From NCBI GenBank assembly GCA_944472155.2, contig OX235272.1, positions 90,216,020-90,280,019 on the forward strand: a stretch of DNA of 64,000 nucleotides. Reading direction: 5' to 3'. This DNA comes from Trichobilharzia szidati. Its lineage: Eukaryota; Platyhelminthes; Trematoda; Strigeidida; Schistosomatidae. A program made the translations under genes and the position numbers. Shown here one piece after another: positions 10,227-22,153 of the stretch; position 1 is the stretch's first letter, and each line of letters opens with the position of its first letter. The notes under the pieces are model-generated. The model searched no databases, was not told where the DNA came from, and saw nothing but the letters and a program-made list of their open reading frames with translations.

Positions 10227-11709
10227 AGGGAAGTTTCAAATTAAATAGCTTCCTGTCGGACATCAGTCAGTGGTCTAAACTAAATGGTCTCATGCTGAAT
10301 CCCTCAAACAACCAGACTATTGATTTCTCCCTTAGGCATAAACGAGATCTACGAACACTAGTAAGTTCTCATGAAGCCTGTTGCATTGAGGGGACTAAAA
10401 CTGAAACTAAGTCTAATGCAAAATACCTCGGTCTAGTTCTATCTTCTGACCTTACTTGGACATCTCATATCCTAACGATTTCTAAGAAAGTGTTTTGTCT
10501 AACCTACTACATTAAGAAACTTAGACTATCTGGAATCACCCAACCTCTACTTTCACAATTTGTCAACTCTCGTATCTTACCTATTCTACTTTACTGCTCC
10601 CCGTTAGTCTTTCCTGGGCTACTGAAAAAGGACTATACTATCCTGAGAAGGATGTTGAAGGTAGTTAGTAGGACTAGTGGTGTAAAACTCAGTCAGCTCG
10701 TCACTACATTAGTTGATAGGCATCTGAATACATGCGAAAAATGGTCTAAAACCATACTCTCCGACCCCAACACCCCCTCTATTCCCAACTCTCTCCTTGT
10801 ATCTCATCAGGTAGAACCAGAAATCAGTATAAAATAATCTATGCTCGTACAACCAAGTACAGGAACTCAACGATACCATACTTGGCCCGTGTTCTAAGTG
10901 ACAGAGACAATGTTAAGCGCGAAACCTATGACTTGCTTTGTTGTTAATAACATAATTTTAGGCTCTTTTATTTCTCTCTTATTTTGTATTCTATTGTGAA
11001 CTCCTTCTTAAACATACTTAGCTACCTAAATTATTAACATTGGCTTCCTTTTTTGTACTTTACTGTATTCCTTCTTTTGTGTATCTACTGGTTCCGACTA
11101 TATTAGCACTATGAGTATTACAAAATTGTCCTGTCATTAACCATCATGTAATTATTAGTTTTGTGGTTGTTTTTTTCTTATTTTTATTTTTTTCGGCAAT
11201 ATTAACTGACAATCATTGGTTGTGAACGCCATTATCACCATCTTAAAATTTTGTATTATGCAGGATTACTCACACTACCACTACAAACACTGCATTAGAC
11301 CTGACAATAAAAAACAAAACAACAACCCTGAAATGTTATTTTATGATTGTTTAGAGTTGTTTCAACCAAATTAACTGATCATCTTGACGATAAACATTCT
11401 TAAATATCATTTCATAACTTCTTGTATGACTATAGCTTTACTGTCACCATGCATAATCATATCATAGCTTCCACTACCCAATACTGAGTTATTATTATAT
11501 GATGTTTATTTTCCTTTCTACTTCTTGGTACTTTTTCGCATTTATAATTATTTTTGTGTTTTTCCTGTTTTTTTTTGCTGTTGGTGTCTTTATATTTATT
11601 TTTTTTGAAATACTCCTTTTAAATGTTTGATAAAATTAGATGCAAATATTGTAGATATGTGCTGAAAATTCCACACTGTACCACTAGTACTGTTTCTGGA
11701 ATAAAGCAA

Positions 11710-11755
<46 letters not shown>

Positions 11756-11757
11756 GT
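10227..11757 (+). pseudogene. CR1/SR1-like retrotransposon, copy 2, with 3' UTR and (ATT)n tail
   Basis: The longest frame (10292-10837, 181 aa) encodes MLNPSNNQTIDFSLRHKRDL, AKYLGLVLSSDLTWTSHI, FCLTYYIKKLRLSGITQP and LPILLYCSPLVFPGLL. This is the region after the YADD motif of a CR1-type reverse transcriptase. A further 3' coding remnant ends near 10946 (CDRDTVKRETYHLLCYY in the next copy). A 3' UTR of ~760 bp ends gtttctggaataaagcaa plus an (ATT)n tract at 11712-11755. The element is 5' truncated and its catalytic core is missing. Confidence 0.75.
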
Positions 11758-12882
11758 GTGTCGATAAATCAGCTAGCCACTTCTGTAGTCAACAGACACC
11801 TTAACTCATACGAGAAATGCACTAAATCAATATTATCTGACTCTCAACGCCCTACCTATTCACCAAACTCTCCCCTTACTTCATCTCATCAGACAGGACT
11901 AGAAATCATTATAAAAGATTATATTGCTCGCATAACTAAGTGCAAAAACTCGACGACACCCTGTTTGACCAGCGTCCTATGTGACAGAGACACTGTTAAG
12001 CGAGAAACCTACCACTTACTATGTTATTATTGGTAAAATAAGTGACTCTTTTATTCTTTCGTATTTGTAATCTATGTTGACACACTATTTCAAATATCTT
12101 TTAATTTTAGCTATTAACATTATTACCATTATTCTGTGTCGAGTAAATGGTAAGAAGGGGATATTAGTCGACGAGGGTGTGAAGCAGCTGCATCGACTGA
12201 GATGGTTAGGGCATGTGTTGTGCATGCATGCCTAGCCATCGATCGCCTTCCTTGTCAGGTAATGTTAGCTAACTGACACAGAATGGATCTGGTTGGAGAA
12301 GAGTTAGTGGTGGTCAAACGAAAACATGGCCTCATGAAGCAATGAAATCCACAATAGTTAGTTTAAGCCATCCATGTAGAGAGGTGTAGACTGCTGTCTG
12401 GTTGGGGTCCTCGGGATAGTAAGAACCAATGAAGGCTGGAGACAAGTGGTGTTATGGCTGGCTGAAAATTGTTCTCAATGGTTGGGGAAGATGCATTCAA
12501 TATTCTTTTTGTCTCACATCTCTGTTTATTATCTCTCTTTTGAATGTTTCTTTGCTCTCTTTTCTTACTTTGTGTGCTACGTGGAGGTGGTATGGCAACT
12601 GGAACTGCTGCACATCTGTACAAAGTTCTACGTTGAAACCAGTCAGTCAGTTAGTCATTATCATTATTTTACACTTTTTGTTCATTTCTGACTTTATTTT
12701 CACTACTAATAACAAAAAGGTGCTATTATCAATTTTGGTTACCTACGCTCTGCAATACATTTTTGTCGGTTTTGTTTTTGCTCTTGTCAAGTAAATTAGA
12801 TACAACATTGTACTAAATCCTAAGAACTCCAGTTTGTATCATAAGTACTGTTTGGGAATAAAGCAACTCATTATTATTATTA
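11758..12882 (+). pseudogene. CR1/SR1-like retrotransposon, copy 3, interrupted by RTE-A
   Basis: The terminal coding part (11765-12030) reads NQLATSVVNRHLNSYEKCTK and ends CDRDTVKRETYHLLCYYW. The UTR resumes after 12655 and ends gtttgggaataaagcaac plus (ATT)n at 12835-12882, the same 3' end as copy 2. The RTE-A piece at 12138-12655 is inserted in its UTR. Three CR1 fragments thus lie head-to-tail within 3.4 kb. Confidence 0.7.
12138..12655 (+). mobile_element. RTE-A 3' fragment
   Basis: Begins gtgtcgagtaaatggtaag, homologous to the RVLGKEGKSID segment of the RTE-A ORF at 45289, and runs through the [17 protein letters not shown] and ORF-terminal region to a tail of cagtcagtcagt repeats. Frames are broken. 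Candidate target duplication: cattattaccattatt before and cattatcattatt after, imperfect. Confidence 0.7.
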
Positions 12883-12954
12883 CAAGCATTTGCTGTTTTT
12901 TTCTTTAATTTTCGCAGGAAAAGAAACAGAAAAGCATCCTTGATTTTAGTTAGT

Positions 12955-13060
12955 TAGTAGTTTTGTCTGAGCTGATTGGTCTAGTTGCGTAGCTTTCGTC
13001 GTCATTCTGGACAACATCTTCAGCGCAACCAACCAGCTCAGAGTACAAACACTATTAATC
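12955..13060 (-). repeat. PLE-D tail fragment with conserved stem-loop
   Basis: The minus strand contains CTGAAGA, then TGTTGTCC-agaa-TGACGAC, then GAAAGC. The same hairpin-bearing block follows the PLE-D endonuclease at 47095-47135 and occurs at 18175-18225. It is hammerhead-like in box spacing but has an extra base next to helix II. Confidence 0.55.
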
Positions 13061-13394
13061 ACAAATCATCCACCTGAGCTACAAATCTTCTCTATTATTT
13101 CATCCTTGATTTTATTTCGCTTGGTGGTGACTAGCAAAACCGTAGAATCCAGAATATGCATTTCGTCCTAATTTAGAACTCGTCAGCTTATCACATTCAG
13201 TGAAAGAGCAGAAATATGTAGTTACTTTGGAGTAAATAATATTTTTATAATGTATAATGTTCTGAGACGTTTTAAAAAATTCTCACTTGGTTTTACGACT
13301 ATGTCTTCTTCATTTCTGCCGCTGCAGCTTCATTTGATAAATTTAAACTGTTATTATCTCATTTGATTAAAGCTGACCATTTTAAATTTCAAAA
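13061..13394. other. Unassigned stretch
   Basis: No supported feature between the PLE-D tail fragment and the PLE-C copy. Confidence 0.35.
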
Positions 13395-13850
13395 GACTGA
13401 TTAGTAAACAAAGAGTATTCTTTTCGATAAGTTCATTATCAGGTTCTACATTTATATTACAGTAATAATTAAAGAATTATTTTTATTAACAAACAATAAT
13501 GCTGTTTTAAATTACATTGAATTAGTAAGTATCGACAGGTGATTACATTTCAAAAGCATCAGTAAGAGATGATATGAATTAATATAGCACTCAACTGATT
13601 GTGTATCAGACAGATTAAGGGAAGTAACAGAGAATTTTTGAACTTATCGGTTCGACAGTAGGCTAGGGTAGCTGGCCATAGTAGCTGACTAAACCTGTTT
13701 CTTTTGCACAGATAGTTCCTGTTGTTTTAAGCGAACTGTGATTTTTGGAGTATTCTACACCTGGATGGTTTTCGTAATTAACTTGATATCCGATAGATGA
13801 CAGAAAAAGACTTTTCAATCTTTCTAACGTGGAGAGAATAAAAGATGCAC
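13395..13850 (-). mobile_element. PLE-C 3' end fragment with uninterrupted tail
   Basis: On the minus strand this has remnants of the PLE-C C-terminus (gtgcaaaagaaacagg, matching the CVQKK motif). Its UTR and tail include aataattctttaattattac and then ataaatgtagaacctg. It is the reference that shows the tails at 5100/5770 and 58045/58338 are each split by another insertion. Confidence 0.65.
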
Positions 13851-15015
13851 TGGATGCAGAACTCCGCCCAACGCCCGGAACAAGCTGGATACAGGGAAGA
13901 AAAATCATGTGCTGATCAAAATGCTACTCTACGCATCATCATCACCATCATTGAACAAAGCATAGAATGGCAGCCAAACGTCTACCTCAACTTCATTGAC
14001 TTCGAAAAGGCCTTCAACAGACATGCAGTGCCCAAGTCTTTATTAACCTCATTCAACAGCTGGCTATATAGCAATGCCATGTGTCAGGTGATCCACAACA
14101 AAAAACTAAGTGAAGAACCTTTTCATTTGAATACAGGAGTAGTACAGGGCTGGCTGCCTACGATCACCGATGATGGACTGGATTATTCGTCAGACTGTGT
14201 GAAGGGAGTGAGGAGACAGGAATACTCTGGACTGACTGATAAGAAGACTCTAGAAGACCTGGATTTCGCAGATGATATATATCTAATGTCACAAGAACTC
14301 GAAGACTTACAGGCGAAAACCAGCAAACTGGCGAAGACAGGACTCCAAGTGGACATAGAGAAGACGGAGGTGATGAAGATAACCAACGAACCGCAACAAG
14401 AACCAGCACCAATCACCATCAACGGGAGACATTTCACAAAGGTTACTTCCTTCACTCATGTGGCTAGGAAGCACCGTTTCAACTAAAGGCCAGCTGAACG
14501 GATGAAGATGTCAAAGCCACTCAGCTAGAATGGAAAAGGCCAGATACGCCTTCATCAACCTGAAACCAATTTGGAAATCTTCTGCACCCTACCTCAGCAT
14601 AAAGAACAAGATTCGGATTCTCAACACAGACTCTTATGAACAGCTGCCCACTGTGCTGGCTTCATACTGAAGATCAAATGGCCAGAAAGAATAAGTAATG
14701 AGAAACTGTGGGAAGAAACCAACCAAGAACCGATCACCCAACAAATATGTAGGAGAAAATGGAGATGGATCGGGCATACGTTGACGAGATTGTCTAATGA
14801 CACTGCACGAAATGCAGGCCATCGCTCAAGTGGAGTACCAACGGGAAGTGGCGAGTGTGTTTTCAGTGCAAGGGTGACATGGAGGAGACCATGTGAAGAG
14901 GAGATGAGAGATTATGGTCAATCGTGGATCCCACTGAAGAGGACGGCAGAAAATAGAAGAAAGAGGAGATGTGTTGTTGAAGTCCTCTGTTTCATTCGGA
15001 ACCCAAGGGAATAAT
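13851..15015 (+). pseudogene. RTE-B retrotransposon, 3' half of reverse-transcriptase ORF
   Basis: The open frame 13845-14486 encodes IIITIIEQSIEWQ, YLNFIDFEKAFNR (motif A, catalytic Asp in DFEKAF), CQVIHNKKLSEE, DLDFADDIYLM (motif C, FADD) and LQVDIEKTEVMKITNE. Frameshifts follow, then RRKWRWIGHT and the terminal segment VTWRRPCEEEMRDYGQSW ending LCFIRNPRE, with an AATAAT tail. Part of the region between motifs A and B is deleted or frameshifted (GVVQGW replaces GVRQGC). It lies between two PLE-C fragments. Confidence 0.8.
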
Positions 15016-15029
15016 AATATAACACCAGG

Positions 15030-15290
15030 CTAAAAAGCAGATACATTAAGGGAAGTAATACAGAATTTTCGAATCTACTGGTTCGACAGCAGGCTAGGGT
15101 AGCGATAGTTTCTGAACATGTTTCTTTTGCACACAGAACTCCGGTTGATTTAAACGAATTGCAATAGCCTCTACTGTTTGCAATATTCGGTATCTAGAGG
15201 CCTTTAGTGACTTATCTGACACTCAATAGATGATAGAGAAAGATTCTTCACTGATACTAGCTCTGTTGACTGTCTGGACGGTTTTAACAA
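15030..15290 (-). mobile_element. PLE-C 3' fragment
   Basis: The minus strand repeats the same block as 13610-13830: attaagggaagtaa, ggttcgacagcaggctagg and the CVQKK-equivalent tgtttcttttgcacac. It is a second, decayed copy right after the RTE-B insertion. Confidence 0.6.
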
Positions 15291-15574
15291 CACCTATATA
15301 TAGCCACACTGTTAGGTGTTCCTGTGCACGGAAAATTAAATTCATACTAATTATCACACAATCACAATACGATGAAATTATAATCAGTTTGTCATATTTC
15401 TGTGTCCTTAGATAGCTTCACTAATTATGAGAGGTCAAAATGCTTTTTTTTTTCTGACATTCGCACCTGTCTCATTACACGGCATAATATACTGAGTATC
15501 TATAAACGTGTAGACTTAGTGACTGGTTGTAGTATTGTGGCTTGTGCTACTGATAAGACAGCATAATTCAGCAG

Positions 15575-16010
15575 TCCCAATGCTATTTTTATCTAAGGAA
15601 TGCTGTCGAGTTATGCTGTGTCTTGTAAACCACCCCTACTGTACGCTCAGGAGTTAAAGATAAACTGCCTAATTTCGCCTCTTCTTTGTGTATCTATCAA
15701 TCTGACTGCTCCTGTAGAGCTAGTTACATAGGCCGTACAATTAGGCGTGCTCATCGTCAGATTTCCGAGCATCATCCTGATGGTGGTTAAGTGAAGGACA
15801 AACAAAATCCACTCATATCTGTGTTTTGTCTCATCTCGTGGATACAGAATGCAAGATTGATGTTAACGAGGCTTTCAAAGTTATCTACTGTATTCCGACT
15901 AATCTAAACCTCACCTTGATAGTTCGTCTACTACATATTGCTGAAGCTGGTTGTTGGGATCTACATTAAGGAACCCAATTTAAATATCTACAAATAATTG
16001 AAATTACACT
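15575..16010 (+). pseudogene. PLE-C GIY-YIG endonuclease fragment
   Basis: The plus-strand frame reads SSLCIYQSDCSCRASYIGRT and RAHRQISEHHPDGG-stop. This is a GIY-YIG nuclease (I-Y...YIGRT with the catalytic Arg region) as found at the C-terminus of Penelope-like elements. Downstream the FKVIYCIPTNLNL and LLHIAEA tail is recognisable after a frameshift. It is 5' truncated and inactive. Confidence 0.75.
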
Positions 16011-17796
16011 CAATCACTTAACTATTGAAAATTGTAATATCCCTTTGTTGCTTAAGAAAGGCAAGCTGACATGTCAAAGTCTGTAGAACATCTTCTAAAT
16101 ATATGTTCCACATTGAAGTTTAAGATCCTCTACCATCTTAGCTGATCAACTGTCGAACTGTACAGATAAAAATCTGCTAATAATCAGTACTTATGTTATG
16201 TTTTATTATTATCCAGCATAATTTATTGGTGCCCATTATCATATCAAGTTATGCATATGAGGGTAATGGAGTGAGTCTGTGGAGGACTAAAGTTATAAAG
16301 TCACAGTTACTTGCAATTAGGTTTAAGTCCAACTTCCACAATTTAAATCACATGATCCAGTGCTACGGTAAATGTGTAGGCTTTGATGATATTTTACTCC
16401 GCTGCAGACTTTACTAAAGGGATGGTTGAATACGCTTTGAATGAGGATGTGACAGTTCCTGCAGATTCCGAAGTAAGCACCAAAGAATTAGTATTGGCAC
16501 ACGAGCAGTTGCAGGGAGTAAGAAGACACAGCAACAATCAAGAGGGGGTATTCTAAAAAGATGTCAATTGAAACAAAAGACATGCCGTCCTCACATCGCC
16601 CCCCTCAAACACCTGTGGCCACGACACCTACATCTCCGGCAGAAGCAGCGACATCAATTGTAAGGTAGAAAAGACCGATGAGGCTTGAAGGAATGTCTGC
16701 CAGGACAAACTCGTTGTAGGCACATAAATTTGTTTCCTAAATTTCTAAGGATATCTGGTATTAATGAATTCAGTAATGAAAACTTATACCCACTACAGAC
16801 ATTGATGGATTCTTGTAAGAAATGAAAACTACTGTGAAGTGTGAATGGTTTCATTCCACATCAGTAGTTGAAGTCACGCTGGCTCTCTGAGCATAATAAA
16901 ATAATTTCCTTTCAAACTTATTTGTGAATTGATGGATTTTCAAATTAAAGAATGAACCCATTATTAATGAATGGACCTTATTTGTTAGTTGTTCTGCAGA
17001 TAATGATAGTGATACAATTATCACTATGTCTCGACATATACTACTGATAAAGTTTGCAAGTAGTGTATTGTATGTGATGTCTTTTCCAAGAATGTTTAAT
17101 GACCGAGCGACAGGGAGAGTTTAGAAGAAGTATAAGCATTCCGTCATAACGGAGGATCATTTTGACAAATAAATACCTCAATGTTCTCCTGCCACAATAT
17201 TAACTGTGATGCTGCATACTACTGACTGAATGAAATGAGTAGTTGGATATCACCCACACCAACGAGTAGTGCATTCTAGTCAGATCGATTTGATCTGAAC
17301 ACCGGTTGACTGTTTCGCTCGTTTGAGACCAGTCTCACCAGCTGTTTGTCCTCTCCGACTCAGCTAAGATAGCCGAATCAATTCAAACTAGATTTCCTGG
17401 TTGGCTACTTTGGCAAAATGGCGATACACTCAGTCAAATTCACCATCTGCAGTTTACACATTCAGAGAAGAAACTTCACTTCACAGTTTTATTTTGAATC
17501 CGAAATTATTCAGATCACAGTATGTGATCTGCTTAAAACTATGAATGGCAATCAAGAAAGAAAGAATAAATGCATGGCACTATATACTACTGATTGACTG
17601 AAATATTGTTTAAATGAGTTAAATTCACTTGGTTTAATGGCCAAAATATGCAGTCAGAGGGGTTCATCAATAGCTCAACTACCAGATTCACCATCAAAGT
17701 ATAATATGCCTCATGTTTACAAACATAAATATGAAAACACTATTAGTAAATGTGAAATTTCACAGCCAAACTGAGAAACCTAAAAAAGTTTCAATT
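16011..17796. other. Unassigned 1.8-kb stretch
   Basis: No convincing exon, RNA or element. It includes a short LTR-2-like scrap around 17028-17060 (catatactactgataaag) and a small GC-richer patch near 16590-16660. All frames are short. Confidence 0.35.
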
Positions 17797-17998
17797 ACAC
17801 TCCTACAGGAGACCAGTCGTGAGCTCAAACTGCCCAGTGGTAACGTCTCTGATTGCAGAACTAAGTGATACGGGTTTGAATCTCAGAAAGGAAATGAGTT
17901 CCTTGACGACTGTAGATACGGCTTGCTGACGAGTGCCAACAAGCATGAAACCAAGGCACAAGGCATCCTGTGGATTGCCTCTAACCATTTAATAACAA
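17797..17998 (+). repeat. SINE-3: tRNA-derived SINE with hammerhead core
   Basis: Starts ctcctacaggagaccagtcg. It has an A-box-like tgcccagtggtaacg and a B-box-like acgggtttgaatctc. The hammerhead core is CTGACGA (17926-17932), helix II GTGC/GCAT (17933-17936 with 17943-17946, loop CAACAA), GAAA (17947-17950), with helix I CTTG (17922-17925) facing CAAG (17959-17962). The nucleotide triplet at the expected cleavage site is altered (GCA rather than GTC-like), so cleavage is doubtful. Confidence 0.75.
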
Positions 17999-18004
17999 TA
18001 TTTT

Positions 18005-18080
18005 AGAATGTACCGTGATGGCGAGCCGCCTAACGTGGTGACCACATTGGAAACCAGACTGATAGAATTCAGACTGAGAA
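18005..18080 (+). repeat. SINE-3-associated segment
   Basis: Contains accgtgatggcgagc and ctgatagaattcagact. It is the reverse-complement counterpart of 3015-3095. Here it follows the SINE, whereas in the first copy it precedes it. Confidence 0.55.
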
Positions 18081-18089
18081 AAGCTGGTT

Positions 18090-18760
18090 ACTTACTGATT
18101 AGTGTCCAGTCAAAATAATCAGTATTATTCCACTCGAAGAGTTTTGCTTTGATGTGGCTGTCTTCTCTGAGCTAGGTGGTTTGATTGCGAAGCTCCCATT
18201 ATCCTTCTAGACAACATCTTCAGCTCAAGCTTGTATCTCCTGTGAACCACCATTGTCGTGATAGGTCGTTAATTCACATCTTTATTGATCGTTTTTATTG
18301 ACTTGAAATTTGAACTTTTGTTGTCGTGTGATTTATTTTTTATAAGTGGGTAAATCTGATCTATAATAATGTGTTTGTTAATCTCTACTTCATCTGAGTA
18401 TTAGGCTTCTAGAAATTTCCTGATGTTTTTAGTGTTTCTACTGTTTAAAATGCCTACATTTTCCCTGTCCAGCTGGTTTCTATAACTGTCGACAAGTATC
18501 GAGAATAAAGAATAATTGTTGTGGCTTTTGACGGTTAATTTATGATCTTGGATTCCAAGTTTGAAGGGGATGCCCAATTTTACCAATATAGTGTCGTAGA
18601 TGGTATAGATCTCATCATAATTTGCTGCTGGGTCTTTTGGTCTGCACAGTAATGAATGAATTAATTGTGTTAATATAAAATTTACCGCGTCTAGAAGCAT
18701 CATTGAACACCCACTTTTAACTCTCATTGTATCTTTAAAATGCACTTTAAAATGCAATTT
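18090..18760 (-). pseudogene. PLE-D Penelope-like element, GIY-YIG end
   Basis: The minus-strand frame (18757-18401) reads LIHSLLCRPKDPAANYDEIY, GIQDHKLTVKSHN, ILVDSYRNQLDRENVGILNS and NTKNIRKFLEA. This matches the PLE-D nuclease at 46635-46922 (LCKQKDP, RIQDHKLAVKRHN, DRGNTKIAR). The YIGQ motif itself is eroded. The tail around 18170-18240 carries the stem-loop block found after the other PLE-D copy. Confidence 0.75.
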
Positions 18761-20170
18761 CGCCTGATTTAATTCTGATTGGTTAAGATCTCCTTACAAG
18801 GATGCACAAAAACATCAGTGCAATAAATATCCACTAACTGTAATCATATTTTGTTTGTATCTCAGCTGCTAATTAGTTTTGCAATGTTGTGGTATGCTTA
18901 GGTGACTAGCATTTTCCACCCCCATACAGCCAACACCTGTGCACTGAAAACCGCCTACACAAAAAATTCTACCCATACTATAGACGCTAGCAGAGCGACC
19001 GACCAATGGGATTAATCAACCAATCCGATTAAAAAATCTGCACTAATGTATCAATTAGACTATAATGATCACTGTGTCCAGTAAATTGGTAGGCTATCTA
19101 AGTGGATTAACTGTATTAAAGTCTGAATTCTTGTACAATTAAAGCCAATTAAACATCGTAAACTCTGTGGGTTGGATGGAATTTGTGCATTTTATTATTT
19201 TTCCAATATCTGCATGCTGCAATACATGTTTCCCTAACCACTAGCTGATGTAAAATAAACGAACACTGATTGAGTCCGTTGCGTTTGAGTTTCCTACACG
19301 TTCTTCAGCTCAACTGAGGTAATAAGAATAATAATTTGTTCACGCTCACTGATTAGAATTATCAGCCAATATTCAGCATTTTGTTACGACTAATCTCAAT
19401 TTATAAGACACTATGAGGAGTGCTATTTTTAAATTTCACCTGAATTAACTTGCTTGATAATAAATCACACGACTCGTAAGACCACGGTGATCACAGATGG
19501 AGAGAGAATACACAAGTGGACAGAGGAAGAGGAAATATGCATTCACAAATATGTCAACTAGCACATAAAAATACTACTATTTTAAATAGATGCACCGTCT
19601 GTTCCCTGCATCTCAATGACTGAATTCAAGGGAGTGGTTCGTTATTGTCAGATGCTTCAACGGTTTCTTCTCCGCGTTCCAGTCCAAATGTATCTAGTGG
19701 TATATTTACTGGGAAACCACTGCTTTTAGTCTCCCTATCATGAGACATTCGAAGTTCTATTTGGTGCCGTATCCACATCTGTGTTCTGACTGTGACATCC
19801 TACATGACATTAGCACATCCTACACTAATCAGTCCTCCTATCCATTTGCTGGTACCTACTCTGTGGTCTCAACCAAACACAGGTGTCCCAACCTCTGAAG
19901 ATTTTCGGCTGACTGGAAATTGAGCTGCAGGTAGCTTAGATATTAAAGCGTTGTGTACCACTTACCACTTCAGTGTGTGAGAAGCTGTGACACAAACAAG
20001 ACCAACTGCAGAACATTCAGAAAAGGTAGACTTATCCTTCAAATGTACATGGATTTCTGGATTTGTTTGCATACGATACTTAGTGTCAACAAAGATAATC
20101 CAAGATACTCGAATCAATCAACACTCATGAGGCTTTCTTTGTTTCACTATTTCATTTTTTTATTTTATTT
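18761..20170. other. Unassigned 1.4-kb stretch
   Basis: No supported gene. The frame at 19953-20174 is short and unlike known proteins. Confidence 0.35.
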
Positions 20171-20174
20171 TTGA

Positions 20175-20345
20175 TACATATTTATTTCATAAGTATGGCA
20201 TTTTCAGCATGGATATCGGTAGCCGAAATTTTGCAGGCCGACCATAGATATCGGGTGTGCGTCGGCAGGGGATCGAACCCTGGACCATGTGCATGGTCGG
20301 CGAGAGTCCTAACCACTGTGCTACCGACGCACAGCAGAATACAGA
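20175..20345 (-). repeat. SINE-2, tRNA-like head well preserved
   Basis: On the minus strand: GTCGGTAGCACAGTGGTTAG (A-box) followed by a B-box ggttcgatcccctgccgac. The first seven bases GTCGGTA can pair with TGCCGAC at the end of the tRNA-like part, so an acceptor-stem-like helix survives. The 3' half of the SINE is truncated or diverged. Confidence 0.75.
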
Positions 20346-20934
20346 ATTATGTAGTTAACTCCTGAACAAGGTCAAATGCGAGTTGTAAATGAAGACGATC
20401 GACTAGCTAACGTACAACCCTGTTTTTAATTTGTGGATGCTGAATTAACCTACTGGAACACGACTAATTACCTCAAAACAAAATTAACAACCGGTAAATA
20501 CCAATGACAAATCATTCGATGAAATGGGTTAATTCAGTGTTTCAACAAAACATTTATTGTCCTTCGTAAATTATTACAGATCAATTGATAATTTGTTTCT
20601 CTTTGTCTGATGAGTGTAAATAATACACTGGCTCACTGTGTCACAACTCGAGGTAACATATTGCTGCGGAGTGTGTTACTGGCAAGATTTCGCTAGTAGT
20701 ATGTTGTGTGTCTTTGCAATGTCTTATGCACGAATAATAAACAGTGGAGAGACAGATTAGATGGCGAAGAGTAGAGAGTGAAAGCTGTCTGTGAAACAAT
20801 ATAGAAAGCATGAAAGAAAGAATATAAAAGAAGGAGAATACAAACAACATTCTCAAATGAAGATTTTAGTGTGAAGCCTCTGTACCTCGCCATAGCTGTA
20901 CACCATTTACAAGCGTGATCACTAACTTACTTCA
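20346..20934. other. Unassigned stretch
   Basis: Nothing recognised; short frames only. Confidence 0.35.
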
Positions 20935-21130
20935 TTTAGAGAATCACTGAAATCCAGGGAGTACATAACAGGTGTTTCGTCCTTACTCGGGACTCTTCAG
21001 TATCCATCACCTACCCTGGATCGACTCCAGGACCTTCAGTTCACAAGGACCACTGGAACGGAATTCGATGACGCATCAATTCTAACTTCTGACTATTCAT
21101 GATGTCAGTTCATGTAAGGTCTGTTTAAAC
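20935..21130 (-). repeat. SINE-1 fragment, decayed
   Basis: Contains, on the minus strand, CTGAAGA-GTCC-CGAGTA-AGGAC-GAAA (20968-21001), a recognisable hammerhead-like core, with the SINE-1 3' motif and a degraded tRNA-like head. Flanking helix I pairing is poor. Confidence 0.6.
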
Positions 21131-21690
21131 GGTATTTTAATAACCGTTGATTTAACAAAGAAGTTGTCAGCCTGCGCTAGATTTCATTTGTGCACGACAT
21201 TTCTCCTCAAGTAATACTCATATCTAGAAAATTTACAAACAGTCTCCGTGTATTCACTCTCGTCTAGACACTCTACTACTATATAGTAAGGTTAAGAAGC
21301 CTGAAACACCCTGATGCATGAACTGAAAGCCTCAGTAGTTATTGGGATGGTATTCTAGCAGTTAAGTTGAAAAATTGTATAGCCACAATTACAACTCACA
21401 ACCAAATGAAAACTTGTCAGTTTTTCTAAAAAAAAAATAATCAACCCATCGCATTTCACGTCTTGCTGTTTTTAAGCGAAGGCTATTCATCATTCATTGT
21501 TTTTTTCAAAACTAGCCAAATGGCTGATTTTTTGTCACTTTTATTCTGCTAAAAAAAATCGATAATAATTTAGACTGTTTGCAAAAAACACTTTAGAAAG
21601 TAAATGAGACAGTTTTCCTGTGAAAACAATCTATTTCTTCTTTTCATTATTACTCTCAGGATTTCATGCATTTATTCCCCTTGATGAATT
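21131..21690. other. Unassigned AT-rich stretch
   Basis: Several A-runs; no gene or repeat recognised. Confidence 0.35.
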
Positions 21691-22153
21691 TAAATAAAGC
21701 AAGAACAACAGCGGTTTGTGCAGAATAATATGGTACCATCATTTATTTCGTCGGCTTCTCATCAGCTGCTTACAGCCTAAATAAATTGTGAGGTTTACGT
21801 ACAGAAAAGTTTTTTACATACTTGCAAATTTTACATGTTGTCAGTTGACAGAAGGTTCCACAGTAAGTGAACAGTGCTCAGAAAATTGCGCTTATATAGT
21901 TTTTTCACAGGCAGTTCAAGTTTAAACAAAATAGATGTATGCATACAATGGTAAAAGAGTTACGTAATAAAGACGAGAGGTGAGTAAGATGATGAGTAAC
22001 TAATAAATTTTGTAACGATGTACTGAGTTCTAATCACGTCATAGAAACAAGAGACAAGCAATATTACAGATTTTAAAAATAAAAATAAAAAAGGGGAGGG
22101 GTGAGGTTAAAGACAAAGATTACGTAATCAGATTAGAGAATAAAGACATCCAG

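Noticed and set aside
17285..17345. Possible hammerhead on the minus strand (CTGGTGAGACTGG...GAGCGAAACAG)
   Set aside because: The first box is not CUGANGA and no register gives helix II directly beside both boxes.
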